Positions 17,488-26,721 are shown, counted from the stretch's first letter. The stretch: DNA of 64,000 nucleotides from Pseudomonas tensinigenes (GCF_014268445.2 NZ_CP077089.1:1419501-1483500), one strand, 5' to 3'. Made by a program: numbers and translations. The notes: a model not told the origin generated them from the sequence alone.

Positions 17488-18300
17488 TCAGATGTGCAGG
17501 ATGTATTCACGAACCAGTTTGCTGCCGAAGTACGCCAACATCAGCAGGCAGAAACCGGCGAGGGTCCAGCGAATCGCCTTGTGGCCGCGCCAGCCGAGGC
17601 GATTGCGGCCCCACAGCAGTACGCTGAACACGATCCAGGCGAGGCACGCCAGCAGGGTCTTGTGCACCAGATGCTGAGCGAACAGGTTCTCGACGAACAG
17701 CCAGCCGGAAATCAGCGACAGCGACAACAGCGTCCAGCCGGCCCAGAGGAAACCGAACAACAGGCTTTCCATGGTTTGCAGCGGCGGAAAGTTCTTGATC
17801 AGCCCGGACGGGTGCTTGTGCTTGAGCTGGTGGTCTTGCACCAGCAGCAGCAAGGCCTGGAACACCGCGATGGTGAACATGCCGTAGGCGAGGATCGACA
17901 ACAGAATGTGCGCGAGGATACCCGGCTCTTCATCGATGATCTGCACCGTGCCGGTTGGCGCGAACTGCGCCAGCAGCACGGTCACCGCACCGAGCGGGAA
18001 CAGCAGCACCAGCAGGTTTTCCACCGGAATGCGCGAGCAGGCGATCAGCGTCAGCGCGATCACTGCCGCTGCAATCAGGCTGGAGGCGCTGAAGAAATCC
18101 AGGCCCAGGCCGATCGGGGTCAGCAAATGCGTGAGCAGGCTGGCAGCGTGGGCCACCACGGCGAGCGCGCCGAGGCTAACCAGCAGGCGCTTGTTCGCCT
18201 TGGCGCCGGTGGCCAGACGGGTGCTCTGATAAAGGGTCGCAGCGGCATATAGAAGGGCGGCGGCGAGGGTGGTCAGCAAACTCGGTGACAAGGGGAGCAT
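17488..18300 (-). CDS. CcsA/YpjD-like inner-membrane cytochrome c assembly protein
   Basis: A 270-aa protein with about eight hydrophobic helices, belonging to the CcsA/CcmC-like cytochrome c assembly family (E. coli CorE/YpjD). It has the conserved LLSILAYGMFTIAVFQALLL stretch and the late LVHKTLLACLAWIVF helix with His. Despite the family name, a role beside CorC-type proteins in divalent metal export has been proposed. ATG 18300 is used because the membrane protein starts there (MLPLSPSLLTTLAAALLYAA); the longer frame would add an implausible Arg/Cys-rich leader. It is divergent from ffh. Confidence 0.85.
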   Translation of the reverse strand: MLPLSPSLLTTLAAALLYAAATLYQSTRLATGAKANKRLLVSLGALAVVAHAASLLTHLLTPIGLGLDFFSASSLIAAAVIALTLIACSRIPVENLLVLLFPLGAVTVLLAQFAPTGTVQIIDEEPGILAHILLSILAYGMFTIAVFQALLLLVQDHQLKHKHPSGLIKNFPPLQTMESLLFGFLWAGWTLLSLSLISGWLFVENLFAQHLVHKTLLACLAWIVFSVLLWGRNRLGWRGHKAIRWTLAGFCLLMLAYFGSKLVREYILHI

Positions 18301-18407
18301 AAATCCTGTTAGGCAAGCCCGAAAGGGGCTGAGTTTGGCATAGAACCGCCACGACACGAAAGACTCAGGAAGCTGACAGCGAGGTGTCCGCCAGCCGCAG
18401 TCTTCGC

Positions 18408-18413
18408 TATAAT
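18408..18413 (+). promoter_or_regulatory. -10 element (TATAAT) of the probable ffh promoter
   Basis: A perfect TATAAT about 100 nt upstream of ffh in the divergent gap. No good -35 is seen at 16-18 nt. Confidence 0.5.
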
Positions 18414-18510
18414 CCGCGACCTGCCCACGCCGCAGGCTCGCCGAGCACATGTTGATTCCGGTCTGGGCCGCCATTATCCCGGTCTACACAGGGCCTGAAA
18501 GGATCGCGCA

Positions 18511-19887
18511 ATGTTTGAAAACTTAACCGACCGTCTCTCGCAGACGCTGCGCCATGTCACTGGCAAGGCGAAGCTGACCGAGGACAACATCAAAGACACC
18601 CTGCGTGAAGTGCGCATGGCGTTGCTCGAAGCCGACGTCGCCCTGCCGGTGGTCAAGGACTTCGTCAATTCGGTCAAGGAGCGCGCTGTCGGCACCGAGG
18701 TGTCGCGCAGCCTGACGCCGGGCCAGGCGTTCGTGAAGATCGTCCAGGCTGAGCTCGAAAGCCTGATGGGCGCGGCCAACGAAGATTTGAACCTGAGCGC
18801 CGTACCGCCAGCCGTCATTCTGATGGCCGGTCTGCAGGGCGCCGGTAAAACCACCACCGCCGGCAAACTGGCGCGCTTCCTTAAAGAGCGCAAGAAGAAG
18901 TCGGTCATGGTCGTGTCGGCGGACGTTTACCGCCCGGCCGCTATTAAACAGCTGGAAACCCTGGCCAACGACATCGGCGTGACGTTCTTTCCGTCCGATC
19001 TGAGCCAGAAACCGGTGGACATCGCCACCGCTGCTATTAAAGAAGCCAAACTGAAATTTATCGACGTGGTCATCGTCGACACCGCCGGTCGTCTGCACAT
19101 CGACGAAGAAATGATGGGCGAGATCAAGGCGCTGCATGCCGCGATCAACCCGGTCGAAACCCTGTTCGTGGTCGACGCCATGACCGGTCAGGATGCGGCC
19201 AACACGGCCAAGGCCTTCGGTGATGCGCTGCCGCTGACCGGTGTGATTCTGACCAAGGTCGACGGCGACGCCCGTGGCGGTGCCGCCCTGTCGGTACGCG
19301 CCATCACCGGCAAGCCGATCAAGTTCATCGGTATGGGCGAGAAGAGCGAAGCGCTCGATCCGTTCCACCCTGAGCGTATCGCTTCGCGGATTCTCGGCAT
19401 GGGCGACGTGCTCAGCCTGATCGAACAGGCCGAAGCGACCCTCGATAAAGACAAAGCCGACAAACTGGCCAAGAAGCTGAAGAAGGGCAAGGGCTTCGAC
19501 CTCGAAGACTTCCGTGATCAGCTGCAACAAATGAAGAACATGGGCGGCCTCGGCGGGCTCATGGACAAGCTGCCGAGCATCGGCGGCGTCAACCTGTCGC
19601 AAATGGGCAATGCCCAGAACGCTGCAGAAAAACAATTCAAACAGATGGAAGCCATCATCAATTCCATGACCCCGGCCGAGCGCCGCGACCCTGAGCTGAT
19701 CAGCGGTTCGCGCAAGCGCCGGATCGCCATGGGTTCCGGTACTCAGGTGCAGGACATCGGTCGCTTGATCAAGCAGCACAAGCAGATGCAGAAGATGATG
19801 AAGAAATTCTCCGCCAAAGGCGGAATGGCGAAAATGATGCGCGGTATGGGCGGAATGTTGCCCGGCGGCGGCATGCCGAAAATGTAA
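18511..19887 (+). CDS. ffh: Signal recognition particle protein Ffh
   Basis: The GTPase that, with 4.5S RNA, brings ribosomes making membrane proteins to FtsY. 458 aa. N domain 1-90; G domain with P-loop GLQGAGKTTTAGKLA (107-121), DVYRPAA, VDTAGRLHIDEEM and TKVDGDARGGAALS; methionine-rich M domain from about 325 (MKNMGGLGGLMDKLPSI ... MQKMMKKFSAKGGMAKMMRG). Normal length and all motifs present. It is followed by a long inverted repeat at 19889-19947. Confidence 0.98.
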   Translation: MFENLTDRLSQTLRHVTGKAKLTEDNIKDTLREVRMALLEADVALPVVKDFVNSVKERAVGTEVSRSLTPGQAFVKIVQAELESLMGAANEDLNLSAVPPAVILMAGLQGAGKTTTAGKLARFLKERKKKSVMVVSADVYRPAAIKQLETLANDIGVTFFPSDLSQKPVDIATAAIKEAKLKFIDVVIVDTAGRLHIDEEMMGEIKALHAAINPVETLFVVDAMTGQDAANTAKAFGDALPLTGVILTKVDGDARGGAALSVRAITGKPIKFIGMGEKSEALDPFHPERIASRILGMGDVLSLIEQAEATLDKDKADKLAKKLKKGKGFDLEDFRDQLQQMKNMGGLGGLMDKLPSIGGVNLSQMGNAQNAAEKQFKQMEAIINSMTPAERRDPELISGSRKRRIAMGSGTQVQDIGRLIKQHKQMQKMMKKFSAKGGMAKMMRGMGGMLPGGGMPKM

Positions 19888-19888
19888 G

Positions 19889-19947
19889 GTGTCCCGTCTC
19901 GCCCATTCTGCTCGCCAAAAGTGAGCGAAAAGGGTGAGACAGGACAC
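19889..19947. repeat. Long inverted repeat after ffh
   Basis: GTGTCCCGTCTCGCCC (19889-19904) and GGGTGAGACAGGACAC (19932-19947) pair over 16 bp with two mismatches, which become G-U pairs in RNA. The loop has an inner GCTCGC/GTGAGC stem. It starts one base after the ffh stop codon and has no T-run. A second hairpin, CGCCGGT/ACCGGCG, lies at about 19956-19975. This may be a terminator, an mRNA 3' stabiliser or a processing site. Confidence 0.75.
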
Positions 19948-20098
19948 TAAGACTTCGCCGGTCGTCGCACCGGCGCAGACCCTGCAAGGACGCAGGATCA
20001 ACAGCAAACCCGCACTCGGCGGGAGCTGACTGGCCGTTTTCATCGACGGCTCTATATGCAAATCCGCACGGCATGCCATAGGCGCCGGAAAAAGTCAT

Positions 20099-20126
20099 TT
20101 GCAAAAGTCCGGATATTCCTTAGAAT
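20099..20126 (+). promoter_or_regulatory. Promoter of rpsP-rimM-trmD-rplS
   Basis: TTGCAA (20099-20104) and TAGAAT (20121-20126) are separated by 16 nt, about 75 nt before rpsP: a good sigma-70 pair. Confidence 0.65.
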
Positions 20127-20198
20127 ATGCGGCCTTTCGGGCACCCATGCCCGCTGTGCATTTAGATTTGCAGCACCGACTACAGGAACGATGTTCAC

Positions 20199-20450
20199 AT
20201 GCTAACAATCCGTCTTGCCCTTGGCGGCTCCAAAAAGCGCCCGTTTTACCACCTGACCGTAACCGACTCGCGTAACCCGCGTGACGGCTCCCACAAAGAA
20301 CAGGTTGGTTTCTTCAACCCTGTTGCCCGTGGTCAGGAAACCCGTCTGTCCGTGAACCAAGAGCGCGTAGCCTACTGGCTGAGCGTTGGTGCACAGCCTT
20401 CTGAGCGTGTTGCTCAGTTGCTGAAGGAATCTGCAAAGGCTGCGGCCTGA
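20199..20450 (+). CDS. rpsP: 30S ribosomal protein S16
   Basis: An 83-aa ribosomal protein with the typical start [20 protein letters not shown] and [10 protein letters not shown], then [16 protein letters not shown]. First gene of the conserved rpsP-rimM-trmD-rplS operon. ATG 20199 follows AGGAA after about 10 nt. Product and start are clear. Confidence 0.98.
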   Translation: MLTIRLALGGSKKRPFYHLTVTDSRNPRDGSHKEQVGFFNPVARGQETRLSVNQERVAYWLSVGAQPSERVAQLLKESAKAAA

Positions 20451-20455
20451 GCAAT

Positions 20456-20992
20456 ATGAACGCGACGCCTGCTGTTGCCGATGATTTGATCGTTATTGGC
20501 AAAATTTATTCTGTTCATGGCGTTCGCGGCGAAGTGAAGGTTTATTCCTTTACTGATCCGACTGAAAACCTGTTGCAGTACAAAACCTGGACGCTCAAGC
20601 GCGAAGGCAATGTCAAACAGGTCGAGCTGGTCAGTGGACGCGGGAACGACAAGTTCCTGGTCGCAAAGCTCAAGGGTCTTGATGATCGTGAAGAAGCTCG
20701 TCTTCTGGCCGGTTACGAGATCTGCGTGCCGCGTAATCTGTTCGCTGAATTGACCGACGGTGAGTACTACTGGTACCAGCTGGAAGGTCTGAAGGTCATC
20801 GACACACTTGGGCAATTGCTCGGGAAAATCGATCATCTTCTGGAAACCGGCGCCAATGATGTAATGGTCGTCAAGCCTTGCGCTGGCAGCCTGGATGATC
20901 GCGAACGCCTGTTGCCCTATACGGAGCAATGCGTGTTGGCTATCGACCTCGCAGCGGGCGAGATGAAGGTGGATTGGGACGCGGACTTCTAA
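20456..20992 (+). CDS. rimM: 16S rRNA processing protein RimM
   Basis: A 178-aa assembly factor for the 30S head that binds S19. The N-terminal RimM barrel is seen in [20 protein letters not shown] and the C-terminal PRC-barrel in [14 protein letters not shown] with [19 protein letters not shown]. It begins 5 nt after rpsP and is followed by trmD after 2 nt. Confidence 0.97.
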   Translation: MNATPAVADDLIVIGKIYSVHGVRGEVKVYSFTDPTENLLQYKTWTLKREGNVKQVELVSGRGNDKFLVAKLKGLDDREEARLLAGYEICVPRNLFAELTDGEYYWYQLEGLKVIDTLGQLLGKIDHLLETGANDVMVVKPCAGSLDDRERLLPYTEQCVLAIDLAAGEMKVDWDADF

Positions 20993-20994
20993 AC

Positions 20995-21747
20995 GTGGCT
21001 AATTTGCGCGTAGAAGTGATCAGTTTGTTTCCCGAGATGTTTTCCGCCATCAGCGACTACGGCATCACCAGTCGTGCGGTCAAACAGGGGCTCTTGCAGC
21101 TGACCTGTTGGAATCCGCGGAACTACACGACGGATCGGCATCACACTGTGGACGATCGCCCGTTTGGCGGTGGTCCGGGCATGGTGATGAAGATCAAGCC
21201 CCTGGAAGATGCTCTGGTTCAGGCCAAGGCAGCAGCCGGGGAGGCGGCGAAGGTGATTTACCTGTCCCCCCAAGGCCGTCAACTGACTCAGTCGGCGGTA
21301 CGCGAGCTGGCACAATCGGATGCATTGATCCTGATTGCCGGCCGCTATGAAGGCATTGACGAGCGCTTTATTGAGGCTCATGTCGATGAAGAGTGGTCGA
21401 TTGGCGACTATGTACTGTCTGGCGGCGAGCTGCCGGCGATGGTCCTGATCGATGCGGTTACACGACTGCTGCCTGGAGCTTTAGGGCATGCGGATTCCGC
21501 TGAGGAAGATTCCTTTACGGATGGTCTGCTGGATTGCCCGCACTACACCCGACCTGAGGTGTATGCGGATCAGCGTGTTCCCGACGTGTTGCTGAGTGGC
21601 AATCACGCGCATATCCGGCGTTGGCGTTTACAGCAGTCCCTTGGTAGGACCTTTGAACGACGCGCCGATCTTCTGGAAAGCCGCTCGCTTTCTGGAGAAG
21701 AGAAGAAGCTGCTCGAGGAATACATCCGCGAGCGGGACGATAGTTAA
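20995..21747 (+). CDS. trmD: tRNA (guanine-N1)-methyltransferase TrmD
   Basis: A 250-aa SPOUT enzyme that makes m1G37 in tRNA and so prevents frameshifting. GTG at 20995 is the start, two bases after the rimM stop, giving the family N-terminus ([19 protein letters not shown]). The knot motifs are present: [36 protein letters not shown] and [15 protein letters not shown]. The longer open frame inside rimM is not used. Confidence 0.97.
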   Translation: MANLRVEVISLFPEMFSAISDYGITSRAVKQGLLQLTCWNPRNYTTDRHHTVDDRPFGGGPGMVMKIKPLEDALVQAKAAAGEAAKVIYLSPQGRQLTQSAVRELAQSDALILIAGRYEGIDERFIEAHVDEEWSIGDYVLSGGELPAMVLIDAVTRLLPGALGHADSAEEDSFTDGLLDCPHYTRPEVYADQRVPDVLLSGNHAHIRRWRLQQSLGRTFERRADLLESRSLSGEEKKLLEEYIRERDDS

Positions 21748-21792
21748 CAACGTATCGATGGTAGATCGAACGATTTACCTTAGGAGCACAGC

Positions 21793-22143
21793 ATGACCAA
21801 CAAAATCATCCTTGCACTCGAAGCAGAGCAGATGACCAAAGAAATCCCTACCTTCGCCCCAGGCGACACTATTGTCGTTCAGGTGAAAGTGAAGGAAGGC
21901 GATCGTTCCCGTCTGCAAGCGTTCGAAGGCGTTGTAATCGCCAAGCGTAACCGCGGCGTGAACAGTGCGTTCACCGTTCGTAAAATCTCCAACGGTGTTG
22001 GCGTAGAACGTACTTTCCAGACCTACTCCCCGCAGATCGACAGCATGGCTGTTAAACGTCGCGGTGACGTACGTAAAGCCAAGCTGTACTACCTGCGCGA
22101 CCTGTCGGGTAAAGCAGCTCGCATCAAGGAAAAACTGGCTTAA
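21793..22143 (+). CDS. rplS: 50S ribosomal protein L19
   Basis: A 116-aa protein with family motifs [35 protein letters not shown] and [13 protein letters not shown]. It ends the ribosomal operon and is followed by a strong terminator. TTAGGAG precedes the ATG. Confidence 0.98.
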
Positions 22144-22161
22144 GCCCAGCTTCCGATGCAG

Positions 22162-22189
22162 AAAAAAGCAGCCTACGGGCTGCTTTTTT
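22162..22189 (+). terminator. Intrinsic terminator of the rpsP-rplS operon
   Basis: AAAAAAGCAGCC-TAC-GGGCTGCTTTTTT: a near-perfect 12-bp stem with a three-base loop and a six-T tail. Confidence 0.95.
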
Positions 22190-22211
22190 GTTGCCCGAAA
22201 TTCCCCCCCTT

Positions 22212-22246
22212 TGTAGGAGCTGCCGAAGGCTGCGATCTTTTGATCT
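22212..22246. repeat. Single copy of the GTAGGAGCTGCC repeat
   Basis: One unpaired copy (TGTAGGAGCTGCCGAAGG followed by CTGCGATCTTTTGATC) just upstream of the thioesterase gene; the mirror copy present elsewhere is missing. Confidence 0.85.
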
Positions 22247-22286
22247 TGCTTTCGATCCGCGATCCACTGTTTACGAGCTGTCCGAC

Positions 22287-22700
22287 ATGACCCCCCGCGA
22301 CCAGGAAATCCAACGCCGCACCGAACTCTCGGTGACCCGCGTGACCAAGGCTGTCTTCCCGCCGACCACCAACCACCACAACACGCTGTTCGGCGGCACT
22401 GCGCTGGCATGGATGGACGAAGTGTCGTTCATCACCGCCACACGCTTCTGCCGCTTGCCACTGGTGACCGTGTCCACTGATCGCATCGATTTCAATCACG
22501 CGATTCCGGCCGGTTCCATCGCCGAGTTGGTCGGGAAGGTGATCAAGGTCGGTAATACCAGCCTCAAGGTCGAGGTGGAAGTGTTTGTCGAGAGCATGAA
22601 CTGTGATGGCCGCGAGAAGGCGATTCATGGCCAGTTCAGCTTCGTTGCCATTGATGATGACAAGCGGCCGGTACCGGTGTTGCCGGGTTTTGCGGCTTGA
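22287..22700 (+). CDS. Acyl-CoA thioesterase (YciA-like hotdog protein)
   Basis: A 137-aa single-hotdog thioesterase. The family motif NHHNTLFGGTALAWMDE is present, followed by TRFCRLPLVTVSTDRIDFNH and VEVFVESMNCDGREKAIHG. It hydrolyses acyl-CoAs to free acid and CoA; chain preference is not readable. ATG 22287 gives the family N-terminus; the longer frame runs into the repeat at 22212 and is not credible. It is monocistronic and followed by a REP pair. Confidence 0.92.
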   Translation: MTPRDQEIQRRTELSVTRVTKAVFPPTTNHHNTLFGGTALAWMDEVSFITATRFCRLPLVTVSTDRIDFNHAIPAGSIAELVGKVIKVGNTSLKVEVEVFVESMNCDGREKAIHGQFSFVAIDDDKRPVPVLPGFAA

Positions 22701-22720
22701 TCTGATACCGAGTCGCGCCA

Positions 22721-22809
22721 TTCGCGAGCAGGCTCGCTCCCACAGTGATCGGGTGAACACAACATTTGTGTCCGTCACAGAACCTGTGGGAGCGAGCCTG
22801 CTCGCGAAG
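22721..22809. repeat. Inverted pair of the GCGAGCAGGCTCGCTCCCAC repeat
   Basis: Two facing copies between the convergent thioesterase and antiporter genes, with a ~50-bp spacer; same family as at 14509. Confidence 0.93.
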
Positions 22810-22817
22810 GCGTCAGC

Positions 22818-24626
22818 TCAGGCGCCGCTGGCCTCCGGCTGAATCAACGCCAGCAACGTCCACCCCGACCCAGGTTTCACGGTAGTCTCCGGCGTCACCA
22901 CATGCACCCAACCGCTGTCATCGCGCATGAACAGCAAGGTCGCACGATTACCATGCAGCGCCCGGTAATCCTCCCAGCCGAAACCATCCGTCAACGTCGT
23001 GCTGTACAGCTCGGCACCTTGGCCCATCTGACTGGCCAGTTTCGCGTAGGTAAACGCCTCGCTACCGAGTTGATTGCCACGATGCTCCAGGCTCGCACGG
23101 TGCTTGTCGCTACGACGGCTTTCATGACCGCTGGCCAATCCGAATAATCGCTGATGGCCGAAGTCATGCCGAAAGCGCATCGCCGCCAAGGTATTCAGTT
23201 CACCCGACGGTGACAGCGCCAGCAAATGCCCCAGCCCAACCAGATCCAGATGCGCATCGGCATGTTGCGAGGCCGGATTGCCAAAGTATGTCGGCAACCC
23301 TTCCATGCGCGCCGCACGAATATTCTCCCAGCTCGAATCGGTCAGCAACACGCGGCTGCCCAGTTGCTGCAGCGACTTGCCCAGCTCCCGCGCCGGGCCG
23401 TTCGCGCCGACGATCAAGAATCCGCTTGGCGCCGGTTCTGCAACCTTCAACAGGCGAGCCAACGGTCGTGCCGTGGCGCTCTGCAGCACAACGGTGCCGA
23501 TAATCACCGCGAAGGTCAGCGGCACCAGCAGCAACGCGCCCTCGTGCCCGGCCTCATGCAGACGAATCGCAAAAATCGCCGACACCGCCGCCGCGACAAT
23601 CCCGCGTGGCGCAATCCAGCACAACAATGCACGCTCGCGCCAGCTCAGACTGGACCCCGCTGTACTGAGCAACACGTTCAACGGCCGGGCGATCAGTTGA
23701 ATCACCAGCAGCAGAATCAGCACCAACGGGCCCAGTCCGATCAAGGCATACAAGTCCAGACGCGCCGCCAACAAAATGAACAGGCCGGAAATCAGCAGCA
23801 CGCTGAGGTTTTCCTTGAAGTGCAGGATATGCCGCACATCCACGCCTTTCATGTTGGCCAGCCACATGCCCATCAACGTCACGGCCAGCAGACCGGACTC
23901 GTGCATCACTTCGTTGGCGGCAATGAAAATCCCCAGCACCGCCGCCAGCGAGGCGAGATTATGCAGATATTCCGGCAGCCACTGCCGGCGGATCACCGTG
24001 CCGAGCAGCCAGCCGCCCACAACGCCGAACACTGCGCCGCAGAGAATCACTCCACCAAAAGTAAACAGGCTCTGCTTGAGGCCATGACCTTCAGCGCTGG
24101 CAATAATGAAGCTGTAAACCACCACGGCGAGCAGGGCGCCGATCGGGTCGATGACGATGCCTTCCCAGCGCAAAATATTGGCAATCGAGGCTTTCGGTCG
24201 CACCACTCGCAGCATCGGCACGATCACCGTCGGGCCGGTGACCAGCGTCAGGCTGCCGAACAGGATGGCCAGCATCCAGTCGAAGCCCAGCAGAAAATGC
24301 GTGGCAACCGCGATGACAATCCAGGTCGAGATCGCACCAAGGGTCACCAAACGATGGACGACGCTGCCGATCTCCTTCCACTCCGACAGGTGCAGGGTCA
24401 GGCTGCCTTCGAACAGAATCAGCGCGACGGCCAGCGAAACCAGCGGCATCAGCAGCGGCCCGAACATTTCCTGCGGATCGAGCCAGCCCAGCACTGGGCC
24501 GACCAGAATGCCGGTCAGCAACAAAAACAGAATCGCCGGCAGCTTCAGGCGCCAAGCCAGCCATTGGCAACCCAGCGCCGCCGCGCCAATCCCGCCAAAT
24601 GCCAGTAGAATTTGCTGCTCGTTCAT
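22818..24626 (-). CDS. CPA-family cation:proton antiporter with RCK-like domain
   Basis: A 602-aa inner-membrane protein. Residues 1 to about 390 carry some twelve helices of the sodium/hydrogen exchanger fold, with LFEGSLTLHLSEWKEIG, LTLVTGPTVIVPMLR, DPIGALLAVVVYSFIIASAE and a RGIVAAAVSAIFAI segment. From about 400, GFLIVGANGPARELGKSL is a TrkA-N/RCK-type Rossmann nucleotide-binding turn, followed by a small C-terminal domain (VHVVTPETTVKPGSGWTLLA). This suggests a nucleotide- or ion-gated K+/Na+ antiporter. It is monocistronic, divergent from xerD. Confidence 0.9.
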   Translation of the reverse strand: MNEQQILLAFGGIGAAALGCQWLAWRLKLPAILFLLLTGILVGPVLGWLDPQEMFGPLLMPLVSLAVALILFEGSLTLHLSEWKEIGSVVHRLVTLGAISTWIVIAVATHFLLGFDWMLAILFGSLTLVTGPTVIVPMLRVVRPKASIANILRWEGIVIDPIGALLAVVVYSFIIASAEGHGLKQSLFTFGGVILCGAVFGVVGGWLLGTVIRRQWLPEYLHNLASLAAVLGIFIAANEVMHESGLLAVTLMGMWLANMKGVDVRHILHFKENLSVLLISGLFILLAARLDLYALIGLGPLVLILLLVIQLIARPLNVLLSTAGSSLSWRERALLCWIAPRGIVAAAVSAIFAIRLHEAGHEGALLLVPLTFAVIIGTVVLQSATARPLARLLKVAEPAPSGFLIVGANGPARELGKSLQQLGSRVLLTDSSWENIRAARMEGLPTYFGNPASQHADAHLDLVGLGHLLALSPSGELNTLAAMRFRHDFGHQRLFGLASGHESRRSDKHRASLEHRGNQLGSEAFTYAKLASQMGQGAELYSTTLTDGFGWEDYRALHGNRATLLFMRDDSGWVHVVTPETTVKPGSGWTLLALIQPEASGA

Positions 24627-24734
24627 TGATGCTCCCTGTTCCTTGAAATAGCCGGCTATGAAAGACTAGCGGCCATTCCTACAGTTCACTCTACATTTGC
24701 GCACAGTCCATGAAGCTGTGTGTCTTGAGCGCCC

Positions 24735-25631
24735 ATGTCTGCCATCGACCATCCATTGATTGACCAATTCCTCGACGCTTTATGGTTGGAGAAAGGCCTG
24801 TCCGACAATACGCGCGATGCTTATCGCAGCGATCTGGCGCTGTTCAATGGCTGGTTGCATGAGAAAAATCTCGAGCTGATCAATGCAGGCCGCGAGCTGA
24901 TCCTTGATCATCTGGCCTGGCGTCTGGAGCAGAACTACAAACCGCGTTCCACGGCGAGATTTCTCTCCGGTGTGCGTGGCTTTTATCGCTATCTGTTGCG
25001 GGAAAAGATGATCAGCGTCGACCCGACATTGCGCGTCGACATGCCGCAACTCGGTAGGCCACTGCCCAAGTCCTTGTCGGAAGCCGACGTCGAGGCGCTG
25101 CTCAAGGCGCCGGACCTGAGCGAAGCCATCGGCCAGCGTGACCGCGCCATGCTTGAAGTGCTTTACGCCTGCGGCCTACGGGTAACTGAACTGGTCAGCC
25201 TGACACTGGAACAGGTCAACCTGCGTCAGGGTGTGTTGCGGGTGATGGGCAAGGGCAGCAAGGAGCGCCTGGTGCCAATGGGCGAGGAGGCAATTGTCTG
25301 GGTCGAGCGTTATATGCGCGACGGGCGCGGCGAACTGCTCGGTGGCCGGCCCAGCGATGTGCTGTTCCCCAGCCAGCGCGGCGAGCAGATGACCCGCCAG
25401 ACCTTTTGGCACCGCATCAAGCATCAGGCCAAGGTTGCCGGGATCGGCAAGTCGCTGTCGCCGCACACCTTGCGTCATGCGTTTGCCACGCACTTGCTCA
25501 ACCACGGCGCAGACTTGCGCGTGGTGCAGATGCTGCTCGGGCACAGCGACCTTTCCACTACGCAGATCTACACCCACGTCGCCCGCGCTCGATTGCAGGA
25601 TCTGCACGCCAAACACCACCCGAGAGGTTAA
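24735..25631 (+). CDS. xerD: Site-specific tyrosine recombinase XerD
   Basis: A 298-aa recombinase that acts with XerC and FtsK at dif to resolve chromosome dimers. The SAM-like N-domain (LDALWLEKGLSDNTRDAYRS) is followed by the catalytic domain with Arg in YACGLRVTELVSL, HTLRHAFATHLLNHGADLR and the nucleophile Tyr279 in LSTTQIYTHV. Length is normal. In Pseudomonas it characteristically precedes dsbC, hom, thrC and recJ, as here. Confidence 0.97.
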   Translation: MSAIDHPLIDQFLDALWLEKGLSDNTRDAYRSDLALFNGWLHEKNLELINAGRELILDHLAWRLEQNYKPRSTARFLSGVRGFYRYLLREKMISVDPTLRVDMPQLGRPLPKSLSEADVEALLKAPDLSEAIGQRDRAMLEVLYACGLRVTELVSLTLEQVNLRQGVLRVMGKGSKERLVPMGEEAIVWVERYMRDGRGELLGGRPSDVLFPSQRGEQMTRQTFWHRIKHQAKVAGIGKSLSPHTLRHAFATHLLNHGADLRVVQMLLGHSDLSTTQIYTHVARARLQDLHAKHHPRG

Positions 25632-25645
25632 CTCCATACCTCCCC

Positions 25646-25724
25646 CTGTAGGAGCTGCCGAAGGCTGCGATCTTTTGATCTTAAAAACAAAATCAAAAGA
25701 TCGCAGCCTTCGGCAGCTCCTACA
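25646..25724. repeat. Inverted pair of the GTAGGAGCTGCC repeat
   Basis: Two almost perfect facing copies (CTGTAGGAGCTGCCGAAGGC and mirror) with a short A-rich spacer, between xerD and dsbC. Confidence 0.93.
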
Positions 25725-25872
25725 TAAAGCAGTGTGATCTATGGCGACAGGCGCATTCGGCCACCGTGGCCTTATGTGTTAGGCTTTGCCGGTTTGCACG
25801 ATGGACGGTTATGACCCGGTGTTCCGGCACGGGCGTTCTGATCGTTCCATTTGTCCGCCTTCAGGAGTTCTC

Positions 25873-26604
25873 ATGCGTCTGACCCAGATTTTCGCCGCCG
25901 CAGCCATTGCGTTGGTCAGTACCTTTGCCGTCGCCGATGACGCGGCCGACAAAGCGATTCGTCAAAGCCTGGAAAAACTCGAACTCGAGGTTCCGGTAGA
26001 AAGCATCAGCGCCAGCCCGTTGCCGGGCATGTACGAAGTCAAACTCAAAGGCAGCCGCGTGCTGTACGCCAGCGCCGATGGCCAGTACATCGTTCAGGGC
26101 TACCTGTTCCAGCTCAAGGACGGCAAACCGGTCAACCTGACCGAGAAGACCGAACGCCTGGGCATCTCCAAACTGGTCAATGCCATCCCGGTCGCCGAAA
26201 CCGTGGTTTACCCGGCCGTGGGCGAGACCAAATCGCACATCACCGTGTTCACCGACACCACCTGCCCGTACTGCCACAAGCTGCACGCCGAAGTGCCTGA
26301 GCTGAACAAGCGCGGCATCGAAGTGCGTTACGTTGCGTTCCCGCGCCAGGGTCTGAACTCGCCGGGTGACGAGCAACTGCAAGCCGTGTGGTGCTCGAAA
26401 GACAAGAAAGCCGCCATGGACAAAATGGTCGATGGCAAGGAAATCAAGGCCGCCAAATGCGATAACCCGGTTTCCAAGCAGTTCGCCCTCGGTCAGTCGA
26501 TTGGCGTGAACGGCACACCGGCCATCGTTTTGGCTGACGGACAAGTGATTCCGGGCTACCAGCCTGCGCCACAAGTCGCCAAACTGGCGCTGGGCGCGAA
26601 GTAA
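25873..26604 (+). CDS. dsbC: Thiol:disulfide interchange protein DsbC
   Basis: A 243-aa periplasmic disulfide isomerase. Signal peptide 1-21 (ending FAVA-DDAAD), N-terminal dimerisation domain (VPVESISASPLPGMYEVKL), then a thioredoxin domain with active site CPYC (Cys131/Cys134 in TTCPYCHKL) and the cis-proline loop GVNGTPAIV. ATG 25873 has AGGAG about 7 nt upstream. A perfect 10-bp hairpin at 26611-26634 follows the stop. Confidence 0.97.
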   Translation: MRLTQIFAAAAIALVSTFAVADDAADKAIRQSLEKLELEVPVESISASPLPGMYEVKLKGSRVLYASADGQYIVQGYLFQLKDGKPVNLTEKTERLGISKLVNAIPVAETVVYPAVGETKSHITVFTDTTCPYCHKLHAEVPELNKRGIEVRYVAFPRQGLNSPGDEQLQAVWCSKDKKAAMDKMVDGKEIKAAKCDNPVSKQFALGQSIGVNGTPAIVLADGQVIPGYQPAPQVAKLALGAK

Positions 26605-26610
26605 ATTCGC

Positions 26611-26634
26611 ATCGTCACGGTCAGCCGTGACGAT
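26611..26634 (+). terminator. Hairpin after dsbC
   Basis: Perfect 10-bp stem ATCGTCACGG/CCGTGACGAT with a four-base loop just after the dsbC stop. It has no T-tail, so termination is only probable. Confidence 0.55.
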
Positions 26635-26696
26635 CATGGTCCGGCAGCCACATCGCCGGGCCATTAATAGAGAGCCGCGAGCACGCGGTTGTTTTC

Positions 26697-26721
26697 CGGC
26701 CGACCCCGCGTCGGCCGTTTT
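26697..26721 (+). terminator. Terminator-like hairpin in the hom leader
   Basis: Stem CGGCCGAC (26697-26704) / GTCGGCCG (26710-26717), loop CCCGC, followed by TTTTA. It ends just before the hom Shine-Dalgarno GGGGAG. A preceding CCGCG-AGCA-CGCGG hairpin lies near 26674-26687. It may end dsbC transcripts or attenuate hom; no Thr-rich leader peptide is seen. Confidence 0.5.

Noticed and set aside
18523..20079. 518-aa open frame on the minus strand opposite ffh
   Set aside because: It is the antisense shadow of ffh, with the His/Asp/Arg-rich composition typical of such frames; ffh itself is certain.
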